This document shows positions 26,941 through 35,662 of a stretch of DNA of 38,887 nt, one piece after another. Location of the stretch: the NCBI GenBank assembly GCA_937981955.1, contig CALJNA010000006.1:1-38887 (forward strand). The letters run 5' to 3'. Positions within the stretch are counted from its first letter, which is position 1; every line of letters starts with the position of its first letter. Origin of the DNA: an uncultured Granulosicoccaceae bacterium. GTDB lineage: Bacteria; Pseudomonadota; Gammaproteobacteria; Granulosicoccales; Granulosicoccaceae. The notes under the pieces were generated by a model. The model was not told the DNA's origin. It did no database searches and saw nothing but the letters and a program-made list of their open reading frames with translations. The translations under genes were made by a program, and so were the position numbers.

Positions 26941-29900
26941 CTAGAAAGTGATGTATCTCCAAAGTTCCCCTGTCATTCCCGGTCGTGTGCCGTGGGTCTG
27001 CAAGTTACCAGGAGTGCCACTCAGTATGTCGTATTTTCTGCCGGTACGTGGATCTGTCAGGTCAGGACCGCTGCCCGGTCGGGAAAATACGCCAGGATAT
27101 CTTTCATCCAAAATGCGTCGAGTTTCTCTCTCTACCCATCGTCCTTTTGCCTGACCAATGAGAAGCGGTATCAGCCAGTCCTTTCCGTCTGCCCGAGCCT
27201 GATTAATAGCGTCAACTTCGGCCTGTGTCAGCTTGTCGTTGCTCCACTGGCGGGCCACATCGCGTACGATATCCTGAATTTCATCACCCATAGGATCGTT
27301 TGCAAGGATATCCTCGATATCTGTATTCGCGGGTACGTTGTATACCCTGTCGCCAACCCTGATTCGCCTGTTACCTGTTTGGTGATTGACTTCAACCTGA
27401 ATATCAGTAGGCCAATTGCTAGTGTTCGTACCATAGAGTGAGGGCCAGTACTCACCAAGAAGCCAATCAAGAAATGACTTTCTCCCACCTCTTTTCTTGT
27501 ACTCAGAAAAAGCAGTAATAGCAGCTTGATATTCAGCGTCGCTATTGAACAAACTTCGGTAGTGCGTATCACTGCCTTGCGACAAGTCCGCATTTACTGG
27601 GTCTGGTCCAATGCCGCGTATTAACCGACTAGCGACAGCTTTGTCGTGCAGGTTTTGATCAAAATTCGCATTGCATGTGCCGCGAGTAACGTAATTGTCT
27701 TGAAGCCCATTCAAAATTCCAATTTGGCGGGTAACATCAGCGGCTGTGGGTTGCCAGTTCCCGCTATGGGCGTCGCCGTATCCGGGAGAATACAATCGGA
27801 TTTCCGCCATAACAGCGTTGTAGCTTTCATTGATATCCGATTGCACAAGATCGGGAGCAACCACACCACTGATGACAACATCTGCCACAATAAATCCAAT
27901 CAGGTATGCAACCGCAATTGCGTCACCTGCCGGTACCGGTCCGTCTGCGGCAGCTATGACCCCTGCGTTTCGAAGTGCTCTTATATAGGCTTGCGCATCG
28001 CCTGAGAGTAGGCCTAACGGATCGATCAATTGGGTTGGTTGTAGCCCTGCATATGCATAGCTGTTTAACCCACCGGTCAAGCCAATTGGATCGGAAGTTA
28101 GATATCGACCTAAGCTTGGATCGTAGTCTCGAAAATAATTGTAATGAGTCCCAGTTTCAGAATCGAAGTATTGTCCTGGGTAGCGAAGATTCAGTGTTCG
28201 CTCAGATAGGCGTATACTGGCCTTGCCGAATGGCGTGTAGGATGCTGACCAAAGTACTTCTCCATCTTCACCACTCATTCTTATCGGAGTGCCCAGATGG
28301 TCCGAATGAATTGCGTAAATCTCGCTACCGACCAACTGAGCAACCACTCTGTGCGGTTCGATATAGACGTAGTTGGTAATCTTGCCTTCATCTGGCTCAA
28401 CCGTCGCACTTAGTGAATTGTTGTCATACAGGAAGTACGTGACTTTCGGTTTTCTACCAGCGCTATAAACAACTTTCTTTATTCGTTCACCAAATCCGTT
28501 ATAGGCGTATTCAGCAAGTAATTTTCCATCTCTTGCTATTCGGACGGGTCGTCGTTCCGAATCGTAGACCGTCGTTAACGTTCCTCGCACAATGGGTGAG
28601 CCAGCAGTGTCGTACGTGTAGCTTTCGCTTAATCCGGATACGGAATTGGTCGTTTCAAGTAGACGATTTCCTTGTCCCGGTTCGGCATAGCTAAGATAAG
28701 TTTGTTCAATTAGTTCATTATTGCTACGCACTTCGCTTAGCACTCGATTGCCCAATGCATCGTATTGGAATCGAATAACCTGTTGGTCAGTTTCAACTGT
28801 GGCTAATCGATTGCCGTTGTAGGAAAAGCGACGTGCTTTACCGTTTTGTGTGATGCTTGTAATGCGCCCGTAGTCATCGAATACATAATCTAGAGACTGT
28901 TCCTGCACCGTGTTGATACTTTGAATTTCGCCGGTGGCGGCATGTTTTATACGAGTATGTACGCCGTTGTGAGACATCCATCCGGTCGCGCCGTCGCGAC
29001 TCTCCAAATCGATGTCTGCAACGACCGGTTGCTGCATTAATCCAAGTAATGTATTACGTGTTATCGCTCGCAGCTGCCCGGAGTTAACGCCATTCTCGTG
29101 GTAGTGATAAGACAATGTTTGTCCATCGGGAAGCACCTTACGAGCAATGCGACCACGCTCGTTGTAGTCGTAGCTGGTTTCAAAAGATTTACTATCGATA
29201 GTACGAACATGTTTTGACAACCTGCCATATTGGTTGTATTCAAAATATTCCTCACTTACAGAGTTGACAACGCTGGCAATTTTTCCAGTGCGTTCATCGT
29301 ATGTGTAGTTGGTGGTACCACTTGTTGTATGCGCTCTGGATAACACCCGGCCGGCAGCATCGTAGGTGTAGCGAGTTGTACCTGAATCTTCGCGAACACG
29401 CGCAGTAGCCAAGCCAACGGAATTTAATTCGAGTCGTTCAATACCTGTGTCTTGACTAACAATGCCAACTCGTTCACCAAAGTCGTTTCGTATATGGCGT
29501 GTCGTGTTGTCTCGCGCATCGGTAACGCCTGCGTCTTGCCATAGCGCGTCGAAAAGGTCAGTCTGAGTGTAACCATTGGAATGTGTTATTACACGTTTGC
29601 GATTTTGACTATCGATATCAACTGAAACGCTATCTCCGGTGGTTGAATCCGTTATTCCAGTCATTTGTCGAAGCGCATTGTGTTCAAAGTCGGCGCCGCG
29701 ATTGATTAGCTCTCCGTTCGCGTTAAGCAGTTGTTCGTCTTCCGATTGCAGCAGTCCATCGTCACCAAACGTCATGCTTAGTGCTTTAATAAGGCTACCG
29801 TCAACGCCGTATACCGAAACCGCCTGAGTACGGCTCTCGTCATCGTAGCTGGCGATGCGGGTTCGGCCAAACGCATCCGTTGTTGTGGTTCGCCGACCAA

Positions 29901-31914
29901 CGGCATCGTAGTCATATGTGGTTGTGTGTCCGTTAGCGTCCGTGAATGCCAGAAGATTTCCTTCAGCATCGTAGACAAACTCAACATCTATGGCGCGGTA
30001 ATTTATCGTCGAGATAAGACCAACTGTTGAATAGGTAATATTGAACGGAGCTGCCGAGCCATTAAATACTTGTGTAGCACGCCCCATCGAGTCAAACTCG
30101 CCAAATACCATTTCAGGTCGTCCCGGCTGTTGAATCGATACGACACGATTGAGTTCATCCCATTTTATGAGACTGGTGTCTCCATCTCCGTCGGCAGGGC
30201 CATTGATAGAGATGAGTTTGCCTTCGTCGTAGACAAACTTTGTGATTCGACTGCTCGACACGTATTTATTCGGAAGCGAGTCGGTATCGAGATGCTCATG
30301 CTCGCCGGGTAGTGTTACCCAAGGAGTAAAACCGGTTTCCGTAACTTGTAGCAGCAGGCCAGAGTCGTCTCGAACGGTTTCGATAACACGCTCGGCAGTA
30401 GTGTTTACGCTTGGCAGGTATGTGCGTATCGGATACAGATCAAAACCATCTTCGTATTCGTACCGCTCGATCAACTGATCGATTCCAGCCTCATCTATTT
30501 TTCGTATTTCAGATGGTCGTCCATACTCGTCATAAGAATACATAACCGTGTCGCTGCCAACTGAATTGCCCAGGCCGGTTTTTCGCGACTGCACTAGCCG
30601 ACCGCTGGCATCATAGGTGTAAACAAATCCGGTTTCGGGGCAGGTCACACAGCCGGCACCCTCACTAGCAAGTAGCTTTGGGGTGTCATGAGCGCTGGTC
30701 CGTTGCCATGAATATGTGCTCTGCTGACCAAGACTGTTTGTAACCAATGTCTGGACCATCTCACCGTTGTGAATGTGAAGTGGATCTGGATACTTTAGTG
30801 TGACCCTCTCGGCACCGTCTGCATGTTCAGATGATGCACCGCGTCCGTATTCGTCGTAAGACCAGGTGGCGAACCGGTGACCGTTTCGGTTAGTGATGCC
30901 GGTCAAATGGTTGGCGTAGGTTTCTTCTTCGTAGTGATATTCACGGGAGGTCGCATCCGGGAACCGCGCTCGAGTCAGGTTGCCGTTTGCATCATAGTTG
31001 TACTCGATCACCGTGCCATCGGGTAGCGTGATGCTTTCCAATTGTCCGGCCACGGTACCAAACCGGGACTCCTTAAAAGTTTCGAGTCCACTGTCGCGCG
31101 ATGGTGCGTAAGAGAACGTGATGACTCGACCAGATTCGTCGGTAACACTTTCCAACTTTTCTGAGCGGTAGAACAGTTTAAGGTTTCGTTGATCAGGCCA
31201 ATTGATTTGCACGAGATAGCTTCCCTGAAAAGACAGTGTCCGTCCGTCATTCAGTATCCAGTCGTGTCGGTTATTTTTTTGAATAAGAAAGCCGTGATTG
31301 TTGTGTGCCGCTCGAAAACGGGGATATCCAGACTCATCTGTGCCGTAAGCGCTGAAATAGATTATTGCTCCGTCACTTTGTATGATTTGTCGGGAGTTCT
31401 CACCGGTATCCATGATGGATACGGCATAGCTATGTCGCCAGCCATAACCAATGCCGATAGTGGAATTTGCCTGCGAACTGTTGTACATCCGATTGAACAT
31501 GAGTGCCGAACCAGGCAACGAAAAATCCATTTCGTTCTGGAACTTGTTTCCCGTCATCAGATTGATTGGATTACCGATCCCGGAGTTTGGCAACGGGCTG
31601 GCGGGACTCGACCCTATATCGGTGGCTCCCAAATTACAGTTAGTTGGATTTTCAGTGTCGCAACGCCGGGGCTCGTTACCTGGCAATGGTGAACTTGGAC
31701 CTGAGGTTGTGCTTGGAATGCCGGGCAGAGTTTGAGCCATAGCATCGAAGGCTGTGCTGCATAGAGCAACTGCAACCAGTAGAAACAGAAAAAAAACTGT
31801 GCGTTTGCAGCGTTGCTGATAACAGGTTGTATGAGACTGAACTGAGTTAAGTGCTGACCTTAAGAGTGGGTGAGTGTAAACGTCATCCGTTTTTACATTA
31901 GGCAAGTAAGTCAC
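26941..31914 (-). CDS. RHS/YD-repeat exported protein with variable C-terminal (probable toxin) domain
   Basis: The frame is open up to a TTG at 32022, but a GTG at 31914 is preceded by TGAGGACTAAC, a good ribosome binding site, so I prefer it; this gives about 1,657 residues. The N-terminus has a long charged region, then a hydrophobic signal segment VFFLFLLVAVALCSTAFDAM followed by AQ. A Pro/Ser linker and a DUF6531-like segment (GNPINLMTGNKFQNEMDF) follow. Many YD repeats (YDAAGRVLSR, YDYNERGRI, YDALGNRV and others) make the cocoon-like core. The core ends with the hallmark DPIGLTGGLNSYAYAG and DPLGL near 28010-28110. The final 355 residues are a separate variable domain. No PAAR domain, so Sec-dependent export rather than type VI secretion is suggested. 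Candidate immunity genes follow downstream. Confidence 0.88.
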   Translation of the reverse strand: MTYLPNVKTDDVYTHPLLRSALNSVQSHTTCYQQRCKRTVFFLFLLVAVALCSTAFDAMAQTLPGIPSTTSGPSSPLPGNEPRRCDTENPTNCNLGATDIGSSPASPLPNSGIGNPINLMTGNKFQNEMDFSLPGSALMFNRMYNSSQANSTIGIGYGWRHSYAVSIMDTGENSRQIIQSDGAIIYFSAYGTDESGYPRFRAAHNNHGFLIQKNNRHDWILNDGRTLSFQGSYLVQINWPDQRNLKLFYRSEKLESVTDESGRVITFSYAPSRDSGLETFKESRFGTVAGQLESITLPDGTVIEYNYDANGNLTRARFPDATSREYHYEEETYANHLTGITNRNGHRFATWSYDEYGRGASSEHADGAERVTLKYPDPLHIHNGEMVQTLVTNSLGQQSTYSWQRTSAHDTPKLLASEGAGCVTCPETGFVYTYDASGRLVQSRKTGLGNSVGSDTVMYSYDEYGRPSEIRKIDEAGIDQLIERYEYEDGFDLYPIRTYLPSVNTTAERVIETVRDDSGLLLQVTETGFTPWVTLPGEHEHLDTDSLPNKYVSSSRITKFVYDEGKLISINGPADGDGDTSLIKWDELNRVVSIQQPGRPEMVFGEFDSMGRATQVFNGSAAPFNITYSTVGLISTINYRAIDVEFVYDAEGNLLAFTDANGHTTTYDYDAVGRRTTTTDAFGRTRIASYDDESRTQAVSVYGVDGSLIKALSMTFGDDGLLQSEDEQLLNANGELINRGADFEHNALRQMTGITDSTTGDSVSVDIDSQNRKRVITHSNGYTQTDLFDALWQDAGVTDARDNTTRHIRNDFGERVGIVSQDTGIERLELNSVGLATARVREDSGTTRYTYDAAGRVLSRAHTTSGTTNYTYDERTGKIASVVNSVSEEYFEYNQYGRLSKHVRTIDSKSFETSYDYNERGRIARKVLPDGQTLSYHYHENGVNSGQLRAITRNTLLGLMQQPVVADIDLESRDGATGWMSHNGVHTRIKHAATGEIQSINTVQEQSLDYVFDDYGRITSITQNGKARRFSYNGNRLATVETDQQVIRFQYDALGNRVLSEVRSNNELIEQTYLSYAEPGQGNRLLETTNSVSGLSESYTYDTAGSPIVRGTLTTVYDSERRPVRIARDGKLLAEYAYNGFGERIKKVVYSAGRKPKVTYFLYDNNSLSATVEPDEGKITNYVYIEPHRVVAQLVGSEIYAIHSDHLGTPIRMSGEDGEVLWSASYTPFGKASIRLSERTLNLRYPGQYFDSETGTHYNYFRDYDPSLGRYLTSDPIGLTGGLNSYAYAGLQPTQLIDPLGLLSGDAQAYIRALRNAGVIAAADGPVPAGDAIAVAYLIGFIVADVVISGVVAPDLVQSDINESYNAVMAEIRLYSPGYGDAHSGNWQPTAADVTRQIGILNGLQDNYVTRGTCNANFDQNLHDKAVASRLIRGIGPDPVNADLSQGSDTHYRSLFNSDAEYQAAITAFSEYKKRGGRKSFLDWLLGEYWPSLYGTNTSNWPTDIQVEVNHQTGNRRIRVGDRVYNVPANTDIEDILANDPMGDEIQDIVRDVARQWSNDKLTQAEVDAINQARADGKDWLIPLLIGQAKGRWVERETRRILDERYPGVFSRPGSGPDLTDPRTGRKYDILSGTPGNLQTHGTRPGMTGELWRYITF
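26944..28005 (-). other. C-terminal variable region of the RHS protein, nuclease-like tip
   Basis: The last 355 residues after DPLGL contain a hydrophobic stretch (AVAYLIGFIVADVVISGVVA, about 27840-27920), a charged middle, and a tip that reads GQAKGRWVERETRRILDERY, then GSGPDLTDPRTGRKYDILSG, and ends in ELWRYITF. An E-bearing helix followed by a GPDL strand and a KYDI strand resembles restriction-endonuclease-like (PD-(D/E)xK) toxin tips of RHS and CdiA proteins. The expected third-motif lysine is not obvious. Toxin activity is inferred. Confidence 0.5.
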
Positions 31915-32022
31915 GTTAGTCCTCAACCTGGAAGATGTAGTTGCACGTGGAAATGGTCTACTGCAAACTTGATACGGTGTCTTCAGTGACTTTTGTCGCT
32001 GTGCGAACACCAAAACGATCAA

Positions 32023-32311
32023 ACCGTTTCAATTCTGGGTTGTTGCGATAGTACGTGCACGAATGTGCTTGGCGATAGAGTAAAAACCCTAGACTTCGTG
32101 TCGTAGGTTGCAATAAATTGAGTTTGGAGACTCAGAGTCGTTCTGATTACAGCATCGATAGCGTTGTACAATCAGCGTGTTTTTTCGTAAGCTAATCATG
32201 CTTTTCTTTTTCAAGACTAGAAGAGCCTTATCGATAGCGCGAGTTCAGCGCTCATTGTGATCTGGCAGCCATGTGATCTGGCAGCAAAGTAATCTTCTGG
32301 CAACATGAATA
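32023..32311. other. Intergenic region between divergent RHS and hydratase genes, with short repeats
   Basis: No gene is seen. The part next to the hydratase holds a 16-bp tandem duplication: TGTGATCTGGCAGC at 32256-32269 and again at 32272-32285, with a degraded third copy (AATCTTCTGGCAAC) just before the start. If the RHS start is 31914 the gap extends down to 31915. No convincing -35/-10 pair was identified for either gene. Confidence 0.55.
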
Positions 32312-33106
32312 ATGACTATGCCCAATACACAAGCACACGCAGACGAACTATGGCAGGCACGGTGTAATGGATCTTTAATTCCGTTCCCCGCTCAGATGTT
32401 AACTGTGAAACAAGCGTACGAGCTTCAACGCGCTGCAACGGACGCATCCTGTGCTGAAGTTTGTGGATATAAAATTGGTGCAACCGCCGACGAAACACTT
32501 GCGTTACTCGGCTTGGCAGAACCGTTCTATGGTCCAATGTATTCCAGCGAAACAACCTTCGCGATCGCAGATACGAGATTAGACTTGCCACTGTTTGCAG
32601 CGCATGGTCCACGAGTTGAAGCTGAATTTGTTGTTTGCCTGAAGCACGATGTTCGACGCGGTAAAAATAATCTTGAACTGGCTGAATTGCTGGAACACAT
32701 TGATTGGGTAGCGCCCGCGTTTGAATTTGTCGGCACGCGCTATACCGCACCGGGGGGCTCGCCCGGTACGGCGGTCATCGGAGACTTTGGTGCGCACCAA
32801 CATTCTGTTGTCGGGGCAGCGTACGAAAACTGGCGCTCACTTGAATTGAAATCACACAAAGTCTCTTTAACGATTAACGATGAACTGGTAGCCGAGGGAC
32901 ACAGCGGCATGTCTATTTACGGCAATCCACTTGAATTTGTGTGCTGGTTGTTGAATCAGCCGGGAATGGCTGCCGGGCTGAAAGCAGGGCAGCTCATTAG
33001 TTGTGGAACCTGTACTGGGGCAATACCGGTTAATACTGGCGATCTGGTCGAAGCCGACTATGGTCCGATGGGTGCTTTAAAAGTGCAGGTCGGTGCGCTT
33101 TCGTAA
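32312..33106 (+). CDS. 2-keto-4-pentenoate hydratase-like protein (fumarylacetoacetase superfamily)
   Basis: A 264-residue enzyme of the MhpD/DmpE/HpaH-like branch, whose members hydrate 2-hydroxypenta-2,4-dienoate or decarboxylate related 2-oxo acids in aromatic degradation. Visible family motifs are GYKIGATADETLALLGLAEP, GPRVEAEFVVCL (metal-binding glutamates), APAFEFVGTRY, VIGDFGAHQHSVVGA and SCGTCTGAIPVNTGDLVEAD. No other aromatic-degradation genes are nearby, so the true substrate is uncertain. The ATG at 32312 lacks a clear ribosome binding site; a second in-frame ATG two codons later is possible. Confidence 0.85.
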   Translation: MTMPNTQAHADELWQARCNGSLIPFPAQMLTVKQAYELQRAATDASCAEVCGYKIGATADETLALLGLAEPFYGPMYSSETTFAIADTRLDLPLFAAHGPRVEAEFVVCLKHDVRRGKNNLELAELLEHIDWVAPAFEFVGTRYTAPGGSPGTAVIGDFGAHQHSVVGAAYENWRSLELKSHKVSLTINDELVAEGHSGMSIYGNPLEFVCWLLNQPGMAAGLKAGQLISCGTCTGAIPVNTGDLVEADYGPMGALKVQVGALS

Positions 33107-33149
33107 TTGCACGGACACAATGTCATGAAAAAATCGGGGTAATCCACGC

Positions 33150-33185
33150 TTGCCCCGTCTCCCGAGCATGAGTATACTTCTCGGG
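33150..33185 (+). promoter_or_regulatory. Promoter for the tRNA cluster
   Basis: TTGCCC (33150-33155) and TATACT (33173-33178) are separated by 17 bases, 25 bp before tRNA-Pro. A perfect inverted repeat CCCGAG (33161-33166) / CTCGGG (33180-33185) brackets the -10 box, and the GC-rich discriminator after it is typical of stringently controlled stable-RNA promoters. Confidence 0.65.
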
Positions 33186-33203
33186 TTGTGTAGTGCAGCA
33201 TAT

Positions 33204-33280
<77 letters not shown>

Positions 33281-33302
33281 AAGCTCACTGTAGGCAAGAA
33301 AT

Positions 33303-33332
33303 TTTTCCGGTTCGAGACTTTTCCGGTTCGAG
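33303..33332 (+). repeat. Duplicated 14-bp sequence between tRNA-Pro and tRNA-Arg
   Basis: TTTTCCGGTTCGAG occurs at 33303-33316 and again at 33319-33332 (16-bp period). It contains a GGTTCGA stretch like the T arm of tRNAs, so it may be derived from tRNA sequence. Confidence 0.75.
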
Positions 33333-33375
33333 TTTGGGGGCATGGCGATAGCCAAGCCGCGGCGGGTCCAGTCAA

Positions 33376-33452
33376 GCGCCCGTAGCTCATTTGGATAGAG
33401 CATCGGCCTTCTAAGCCGAGGGTAGCAGGTTCGAATCCTGCCGGGCGCGCCA
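33376..33452 (+). tRNA. tRNA-Arg(TCT)
   Basis: 77 bases with acceptor GCGCCCG/CGGGCGC, discriminator G and encoded CCA, anticodon arm TCGGC-CTTCTAA-GCCGA with anticodon TCT at 33410-33412, and T arm GCAGGTTCGAATCCTGC. Canonical. It reads AGA/AGG codons. Confidence 0.97.
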
Positions 33453-33541
33453 ATGGATCCAATTAACCGTCGGATAGTTTCGAGACTCACGGTGGTTTTG
33501 CAAGCACACACGGCATTTACGGTAGTAACGAAATATTCAGT

Positions 33542-33618
33542 GGCCGGCGTAGCTCAGTTGGTAGAGCGCGGGATTGTGATTCCCGTGGTCGCGGGTTCAA
33601 TCCCCGTCGCTCGCCCCA
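33542..33618 (+). tRNA. tRNA-His(GTG), with an acceptor-stem mismatch
   Basis: Anticodon arm CGGGA-TTGTGAT-TCCCG gives anticodon GTG. The histidine-specific extra G(-1) at 33542 faces C73 at 33615, and CCA is encoded (33616-33618). D and T arms are normal. The acceptor strands GCCGGCG and CGCTCGC pair except for C3-C70 (33545/33612), with a G4-T69 wobble beside it. Identity elements are intact, so the gene is probably functional. Confidence 0.93.
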
Positions 33619-34011
33619 CTTTCGTACCAAATCCCTGATTTTGCGTATCGTTTCTCAATATTTCGCGCTCGCCGGTAGTGACGCCCAATAGGTGCAATCT
33701 GTGTGTATACGCTCTGTGTAAGCACGTTTTCGGCGGTTTGGAGAGGGGGCGGAAGAGCAGGCGATTTGCCAGGTAAATCATTAGGTAAGTCATCAACTAA
33801 GTCGTGCTGGGCGCTAGATGCGCCAATCGAGTGACTTTGAGCGAAGATTCTGTGCAGGTAATAGCATGTAACTGCTCTACTGGCATAAACGTTCCGCTAT
33901 AATTCGGGGTTAGAGTTATCGCGCGAATGGCGAAGCAATTGAAGTACGGAGCCGACCCTTGGGGCCGGTGCGCTGGTTGTAGTGAAGCTTGTTCAGCTGT
34001 TAGTGAATAAT
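33619..34011 (+). other. 393-bp spacer between tRNA-His and tRNA-Leu
   Basis: No gene seen. It holds a 12-bp tandem repeat (AGGTAAATCATT at 33771-33782, AGGTAAGTCATC at 33783-33794, degraded third copy AACTAAGTCGTG to 33806) and a perfect TATAAT at 33898-33903. A matching -35 box was not found. The TATAAT could be the -10 of a separate promoter for tRNA-Leu. Confidence 0.45.
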
Positions 34012-34096
<85 letters not shown>

Positions 34097-34225
34097 CACT
34101 AACTTTGCTTTTTATGCTTCAGGCGGTATGCCACAACACTCAGTGCAGAACTGCGCCTTGCGGCCCGGTTTAACTCGTACACAACACCCCGCTTTCAGCA
34201 CGTTTTCAGTGTCACAAACAAATTT

Positions 34226-34253
34226 TTGACACATCATCCCGGCTCGGTAATTA
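34226..34253 (+). promoter_or_regulatory. Possible tig promoter
   Basis: A perfect TTGACA (34226-34231) lies about 95 bp before tig, but the best -10 at suitable distance (TAATTA, 34248-34253, 16-base spacer) is poor. Weak candidate. Confidence 0.3.
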
Positions 34254-34324
34254 AAGGCTCATGCGCACCTTGGTTGGACGCGAAGAGACCGAGTCAACGA
34301 GATCGTTAGTCAATTGAGGCAAGC

Positions 34325-35644
34325 ATGCAAGTATCTGTAGAAACCACCCAAGGACTTCAGCGCAAAATGACCATTGCGTTACCCGCTGAAGATATAGACA
34401 GCGCCGTTACCGAACGACTGCAGTCACTGGGTAAAACAACCAGGATGAATGGCTTTCGCCCCGGCAAAGTACCATTCAATGTGTTGAAGAAACGATTTGA
34501 ACCACAGGTACGATCTGAAGTGCTGGGTACATTAATCAACAAGTCGTTTTACGATGCTGTTCAGCAGGAGAAACTTCGTCCTGCCGGTCAGCCTGAAATT
34601 GCCCCGGAAGATGAAAAAGACGAAGGCAAAGACGGTTTCAGCTATATCGCGACATTTGAAGTTTATCCAGAATTTGATCCGGTCTTTAATGACAGCATCA
34701 AAGTGAACAGACCGCAGGTGGAAATCCAGGATTCTGATATCGATGAAATGATTGAGTCGCTGGTCAAACAACGCGCAGATTACAAAGTCGTGGATCGGGC
34801 ATCTGCGACAGATGATCAGATTGTCATTGATTTCACTGGGCGTATTGATGGAGAAGAGTTCGAAGGCGGAAAAGCTGAAAAAGCGCCGCTTGTTCTGGGT
34901 TCAGGTGCCATGATCGAAGGCTTTGAAACCCAGCTCGAGGGCCTGTCTGCCGGTGATTCGAAAACTATCCAAGTCACATTTCCGGAAGATTACCAGGCAG
35001 AACATCTGGCTGGAAAGGCCGCGGAATTCGATATAAACGTGCTCGAGGTCAAGGAATCCTTTCTTCCTGAGCTGAATGAAGAGCTGGTTAAAAGTTTTGG
35101 TGTTGAGGACGGTACGATTGAGAGCTTAAAGGCCGATATAACCAAGAACATGGAGAGAGAATTAAAACAGCGGGTTGATAATGAGATAAAGACCCAGATT
35201 ATGGATGGGTTAGTTGAGCTAAATCCGATCGATATTCCGGCAGCGTTAGTTAAAGAGGAAATTGATCGTCAACGGGAACAAATGATGCAGCAAATGCCTG
35301 GAGACACTGATTCCTCGTTTTTATCAGATGAGCTGTTTTCCGAGCAGGCAGAACGCCGGGTTCGGCTCGGGTTGGTCGTAGGTGAGATCGTACAGAAAGC
35401 TGAGATCAAAGCCGATGCAGCTGCAGTCAGGGAGCAGGTAGAGACAATGGCCAGTTCCTATCAGGACCCTCAGCAGGTAATCGACTACTATTATAGTAAC
35501 CCTGAAATGCTGAGAAACGTAGAAGGATTGGTACTTGAAGAAGCTGTGACGGCAAAAGTACTTGAGGCTGCTTCAGTGACCGAAGAAGTCAGATCGTTTC
35601 AGGACATGATGAATCCGCCTCAGGCGGAACCGACAACCGAATAA
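34325..35644 (+). CDS. tig: Trigger factor
   Basis: The ribosome-bound chaperone that meets nascent chains at the exit tunnel. The N-terminal ribosome-binding domain carries the signature GFRPGKVP (residues about 41-48). The FKBP-type peptidyl-prolyl isomerase domain spans about 155-235 (IDFTGRIDGEEFEGGKAEKA, GFETQLEGLSAGDSKTIQV). The helical C-terminal cradle follows. Length is 439 residues (E. coli 432). GAGG lies before the ATG. It is followed by clpP after 18 bp, the usual tig-clpP-clpX-lon order. Confidence 0.97.
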   Translation: MQVSVETTQGLQRKMTIALPAEDIDSAVTERLQSLGKTTRMNGFRPGKVPFNVLKKRFEPQVRSEVLGTLINKSFYDAVQQEKLRPAGQPEIAPEDEKDEGKDGFSYIATFEVYPEFDPVFNDSIKVNRPQVEIQDSDIDEMIESLVKQRADYKVVDRASATDDQIVIDFTGRIDGEEFEGGKAEKAPLVLGSGAMIEGFETQLEGLSAGDSKTIQVTFPEDYQAEHLAGKAAEFDINVLEVKESFLPELNEELVKSFGVEDGTIESLKADITKNMERELKQRVDNEIKTQIMDGLVELNPIDIPAALVKEEIDRQREQMMQQMPGDTDSSFLSDELFSEQAERRVRLGLVVGEIVQKAEIKADAAAVREQVETMASSYQDPQQVIDYYYSNPEMLRNVEGLVLEEAVTAKVLEAASVTEEVRSFQDMMNPPQAEPTTE

Positions 35645-35662
35645 AACAAGAGAAAACAGACC

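Noticed and set aside
31189-31692. 167-codon frame antisense to the RHS gene
   Set aside because: It is fully inside the confident RHS coding region, with no recognisable domain or start signal.
24516-33106. Possible mobile island inserted between isc and the tRNA cluster
   Set aside because: The accessory content and nearby tRNAs are suggestive, but no integrase, transposase or attachment-site repeats were found, so no mobile element is called.
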